Shown here one piece after another: positions 4,302 to 7,112 of a stretch of 7,112 nucleotides of DNA (position 1 is the stretch's first letter; each line of letters starts with the position of its first letter). The stretch comes from Dehalococcoidia bacterium (GTDB taxonomy: Bacteria; Chloroflexota; Dehalococcoidia; Lucifugimonadales; Lucifugimonadaceae): assembly GCA_012270805.1 (NCBI GenBank), contig JAAXHR010000257.1:4159-11270 (forward strand). Direction: 5' to 3'. The notes under the pieces were generated by a model that was not told the origin of the DNA, searched no databases, and saw nothing but the letters and a program-made list of their open reading frames with translations. The translations under genes and the position numbers were made by a program.

Positions 4302-5921
4302 TTGTCCCAAGACCACCCTCACCAGACAGACGAAACAACGATCCATCCAGAGGGTGAAGACAATCCTTCGGTGTTGGACGGAATCTCGAGAATCCGAACG
4401 ACGCTGGATGAGTTCGAAGCCCAGATTGCGGCATATAAAAAGTTGTTGGCCGAAGAGGAGGCTACTGCCAGCCATCGCGCGGCAACCGGGCGAGAAGAAA
4501 GCGCCTCGTCGGTAATTGAAGAGGTTGACGAGGCGGAGCTGGGCGACATCGCAGCGCAGATAGCCGCGGGATCAGCCGCCCTCTATGATTCCTTGCTTGA
4601 GCACGATGTTGAACCCGTAATCGAGCCGATTAAACAGTCGGAAGAGTTGGAACCTGTTGCAGCACAAACCCTCGTCCCAGAGGTTCCGTCACAGATCGTT
4701 GAAGAGGACAAGCCGGATGAGTTGGTCTCAGATAGCGACCATCGCGTGTTGGTACATGGCGAAGCCTTTGAAGAAGCGACGGAAGAAGGGGCCGGTGAGC
4801 GTGAAGCGCTGGAAGCGCCCGCGGTTGATCTGCCAAAACTTTTCGCGGAACTTGAGCTGCAACTAGATATGAAACTGCATAGAAACGCGTCCGTGTCTAT
4901 ATTTGTCGATGGTGATGAGTTGCTTTCGTATCTGAGTTCGGAAGAGAGTTCTGGAGCTACCCCCGAACCGCAACCTCTGTTCCGGGCGTTCTCATCCGGA
5001 AAAGCGATGGCGGCAGCGACGATTTGGCGGTTGTTGGACAACGGCGTGCTGGAGATCGATGCACCCGTTGCGACTTACTGGCCAGAATTTGCGCAGCGCG
5101 GCAAGTCGAAAGTTACTGTACGGCATGTGTTGACGCATACCGCGGGGCTGCCGCGGGATTTTGGTAGAGGTGATGTTGATTGGGGCGATTGGGGACGTAT
5201 GAGTGACATATTGGCGTCTATGGATTTGGAATACGAGCCAGGGGAAGTGATCCACTACCACTCGATCACGTTTGGAATCCTGGTGGCTGAGGTGGCGAGC
5301 CGTGCCGCTGATACCGACTTTGTCGATCTGTTCGACCGAGAAGTGAAATCTCCGCTTGGCCTTGACGACACAAGATTCGCGATATCGAAATCGGATGAAG
5401 AGGCGCGGGGGCGAGTGCAAGGCTTGTTGACAACGCCCGACTACCATGATCACGAGATGCCAAAAAAGATGGACTGGCTTCTCGACAACCAGATCGTCTC
5501 GCCCGGCGCAACATGCATAACATCCGCTCGCGACTTGGCGAAGCTCTATGCCGCGGTTTGCGGAGGTGGAAGAACCATTGAAGATGAAGTGTGGTTGAGC
5601 GATGAAGCAGCGGAGAATGTATACGCGGTTCACGCACGTGCCTACGACATTGAAAGCATGATGCCTTTGCGGATCGGGCAGGGCGTTTGGCTTTTCGACG
5701 ACCAACCGAACCGCGTGGGTGCGACGGTAGGATCACGGACATTCGGGCACGGCGGAATGGGTACATCGATTGCTTGGGGCGACCCGGATCATAACGTGGG
5801 CGTAGCCATCGTCACTGACACGATGCAGTCGGAAGAGTTGAACGGTAAGAGGGTGAATAGGATTTCGGCAGCAGTAAGAAGGGATTTGGAGTTGCCAATG
5901 GGGGTTGTGGAAGATCTTTGA
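4302..5921 (+). CDS. Beta-lactamase-family (S12, class C-like) serine hydrolase with long acidic N-terminal extension
   Basis: This 539-residue protein has two parts. Residues about 177-539 form a serine hydrolase of the class C beta-lactamase/EstB/D-alanyl-D-alanine peptidase superfamily. Its motifs are FSSGKAM at 230-236 (nucleophile Ser231, Lys234, SxxK), TVRHVLTHTAGLP at 272-284, YHS at 319-321 (in place of YxN) and FGHGGMGTS at 481-489 (HGG in place of KTG). These variants are typical of esterase-like members, so hydrolysis of an ester or amide is likelier than antibiotic resistance. Residues 1-176 are strongly acidic, with a likely coiled coil at about 28-55 and low-complexity Glu/Asp stretches. 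There is no signal peptide or lipobox, which suggests a cytosolic enzyme, unusual for this superfamily. The start is TTG 4302, the first start codon after the in-frame stop at 4206; its ribosome-binding site is weak. GTG 4371 is an alternative. The gene lies 40 nt after the DUF5343 gene and ends 18 nt before a convergent gene. Confidence 0.92.
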   Translation: MSQDHPHQTDETTIHPEGEDNPSVLDGISRIRTTLDEFEAQIAAYKKLLAEEEATASHRAATGREESASSVIEEVDEAELGDIAAQIAAGSAALYDSLLEHDVEPVIEPIKQSEELEPVAAQTLVPEVPSQIVEEDKPDELVSDSDHRVLVHGEAFEEATEEGAGEREALEAPAVDLPKLFAELELQLDMKLHRNASVSIFVDGDELLSYLSSEESSGATPEPQPLFRAFSSGKAMAAATIWRLLDNGVLEIDAPVATYWPEFAQRGKSKVTVRHVLTHTAGLPRDFGRGDVDWGDWGRMSDILASMDLEYEPGEVIHYHSITFGILVAEVASRAADTDFVDLFDREVKSPLGLDDTRFAISKSDEEARGRVQGLLTTPDYHDHEMPKKMDWLLDNQIVSPGATCITSARDLAKLYAAVCGGGRTIEDEVWLSDEAAENVYAVHARAYDIESMMPLRIGQGVWLFDDQPNRVGATVGSRTFGHGGMGTSIAWGDPDHNVGVAIVTDTMQSEELNGKRVNRISAAVRRDLELPMGVVEDL

Positions 5922-5926
5922 GGTTG

Positions 5927-5950
5927 CCGAGAGTTTTCTTCAGTTCTCGG
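5927..5950. terminator. Hairpin between convergent stop codons, possible weak bidirectional terminator
   Basis: CCGAGA (5927-5932) pairs with TCTCGG (5945-5950), extended by one G-T pair, around a loop of about 10 nt. It lies 5 nt after the hydrolase stop, and its right arm sits inside the last codons of the convergent reductase gene. No T-tract follows on either strand, so if it terminates transcription it does so weakly. Confidence 0.3.
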
Positions 5951-6491
5951 AGTACAAGACGCGGTAGTGGGATTGAAGTAGGCCCGAGGGGAATTGTTGG
6001 GAGCTGATCAATTCGAGGTGGATGTCTTCGGAGGTTTTGCCAAATAAGGGGATGCCTTCTCCAATGAGGACTGGGAGGGTGGTGATAATGAGGTTTTGGA
6101 TCAGGCCTTCGCTGAGGAAGGACTGGATAGTGGTCCCGCCGTCAATGTAGGCTCTTTTCCAGCCTTGTTGGTCGACGGTCTTGAGGAGGTCGACCGGGCG
6201 TTGATTGGTTACCGTGACTTTGTCATTTAGGTGCAATGGAATGTCGGATTGAGTGAGAGTTCGAGACAGAACGATCACGGGCTTTGTATAGGGCCATTCT
6301 CCGGAGGTTAAGTTGAAGACGACCTCGTAGGTTTTGCGACCGAAGATGATGCCATCGACGGAGTCGATGAACTGAGTGTAACCGTGCTCTTCAATGGTAG
6401 TGCCTTGGCTTTCGAGCCAGTCGATCGTGTGGTCTTTTCGGGCGATGTAGCCGTCTAGGCTGGTGGCTATGAAGACGTGTCCAGTAGTCAC
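5940..6491 (-). CDS. Dihydrofolate reductase-family protein (RibD C-terminal-like reductase)
   Basis: This 183-residue protein is a short, complete NADPH-dependent reductase of the RibD-C/DHFR fold, like the YyaP/YwjB group, whose physiological substrates are mostly unknown. Diagnostic features are the first strand and loop VFIATSLDGYIAR (6-18), FGRKTYE (50-56), YIDGGTTIQSFL (115-126, nucleotide-binding region) and LPVLIGEGIPLFG (139-151). The start is GTG 6491, which overlaps the polA stop in the four bases GTGA, so translation is probably coupled to polA; no alternative start lies nearby. The protein is cytosolic. It is unlikely to be the essential folate enzyme, since true DHFR differs in its active-site pattern, but a role with folate-, pterin- or flavin-precursor-like substrates cannot be excluded. 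The family call is firm and the substrate unknown. Confidence 0.94.
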   Translation of the reverse strand: MTTGHVFIATSLDGYIARKDHTIDWLESQGTTIEEHGYTQFIDSVDGIIFGRKTYEVVFNLTSGEWPYTKPVIVLSRTLTQSDIPLHLNDKVTVTNQRPVDLLKTVDQQGWKRAYIDGGTTIQSFLSEGLIQNLIITTLPVLIGEGIPLFGKTSEDIHLELISSQQFPSGLLQSHYRVLYSEN

Positions 6492-7112
6492 TCGAGTTCG
6501 CCCCAGCGGACACCGGTTTTGGTTTCGACCAAAAGCGGGACTTCTAGGTCCATTGCGGCAGGCATCATGTCGTGGGCTAGGGATGTGATCTCTTCGAGTT
6601 CTCCGGGGGCGACTTCGAAGATGAGTTCGTCGTGGACTTGGGCAGTCATGCGGGATTCGAGGCCACGGCGGTGGAGCTCGTCGGCGATGTTGATCATTGC
6701 GATCTTGATGACATCGGCGGCGGTTCCTTGTATGGGCATGTTTACGGCGACGCGTTCGGCGGCTGCGCGGTGTCCTTGATTAGCGGATCGGAGGTCAGGC
6801 AGGTAGCGTCGTCGGCCTTTGAGAGTTTCGGCGTAGCCTCGCATCTTGGCGGTCTGTTTTTGGTATTCGATGAAGTCTCGGATGCCGGGATATTTGCCGA
6901 AGTAGAGGTCGATGAATTCCCGGCCCTGTTGGACTGAGAGGTCGGTCTGTCGGGCGACGCCCTGTGGTCCGAGGCCGTAGATGACACCGAAGTTTAAGAT
7001 CTTGGCGATGCGGCGCTGTTCGCTGGTGACATCGTGGACGCTGTACATTGCCCGAGCGGTGGCGTCGTGGATGTCTTCGCCGTTGCGGAACGATTCGAGC
7101 AGGCCGGCCTCG
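6488..7112 (-). CDS. polA: DNA polymerase I, C-terminal polymerase domain; 5' part cut by window edge
   Basis: The 207 visible residues are the fingers and palm end of a family A DNA polymerase, which fills gaps in repair and replaces Okazaki primers with DNA. The frame is open to the right edge and ends at TGA 6490-6488. GEDIHDATA at fragment residues 11-19 leads into the O-helix, motif B: EQRRIAK at 31-37 (template/dNTP Arg34 and Lys37), FGVIYG at 41-46 (Phe41 at the sugar-selective position, Tyr45). The helix GRRRYLPD follows at 99-106, then NMPIQGTAADVIK at 124-136, and motif C is QVHDE at 158-162, with the catalytic Asp161. All key polymerase residues visible here are intact. The 5'-nuclease, the proofreading region and the first catalytic Asp lie outside the window. 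The stop overlaps the GTG start of the reductase gene by four bases. Confidence 0.97.
   Translation of the reverse strand, partial: EAGLLESFRNGEDIHDATARAMYSVHDVTSEQRRIAKILNFGVIYGLGPQGVARQTDLSVQQGREFIDLYFGKYPGIRDFIEYQKQTAKMRGYAETLKGRRRYLPDLRSANQGHRAAAERVAVNMPIQGTAADVIKIAMINIADELHRRGLESRMTAQVHDELIFEVAPGELEEITSLAHDMMPAAMDLEVPLLVETKTGVRWGELE

Noticed and set aside
4168..4515. Plus-strand open frame spanning the DUF5343-hydrolase junction
   Set aside because: It overlaps both genes in a different frame, has no motif, and is best explained as a shadow of the acidic coding region.

Overview
The window looks like bacterial chromosome. Genes are densely packed, and a housekeeping DNA polymerase I gene at the right edge argues against a plasmid or phage. 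No rRNA, tRNA, CRISPR array, transposase or phage structural gene is visible. The species cannot be fixed from this sequence. The mix of a type-2 malate/L-lactate dehydrogenase, an M20 peptidase, a cytosolic S12-type serine hydrolase and a DUF5343 protein resembles marine or soil Chloroflexota, but that is a low-confidence impression.

Layout. (1) Positions 1-1930, minus strand: a two-gene catabolic unit, a type-2 malate/L-lactate dehydrogenase followed 2 nt later by an M20 metallopeptidase that runs off the left edge. (2) Positions 1931-2380: a 450-bp non-coding region. It holds palindromes and a candidate promoter next to the dehydrogenase, and a series of hairpins further right, one of which looks like the terminator of the next gene. 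(3) Positions 2381-3340, minus strand: a ParB-like protein with an HTH domain and a divergent nucleotide-binding box. (4) Positions 3341-3544: a divergent control region with a good plus-strand promoter. (5) Positions 3545-5921, plus strand: a DUF5343 protein and, 40 nt later, a beta-lactamase-family serine hydrolase with a long acidic N-terminal extension. (6) Positions 5940-7112, minus strand: the C-terminal part of DNA polymerase I and, overlapping it by 4 nt, a small RibD/DHFR-like reductase.

How the parts may work together. The dehydrogenase and peptidase are probably co-translated and may act on successive steps of breakdown of an N-acyl or peptide-like compound; the substrate is unknown. 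The ParB-like protein and the divergent DUF5343/hydrolase pair share one control region, so the ParB-like protein is a natural candidate regulator of the pair. A short TTC-TG-GAA element recurs in and downstream of that region. This three-gene block is the least conventional part of the window. polA and the reductase are linked by a GTGA overlap but have no obvious common function.
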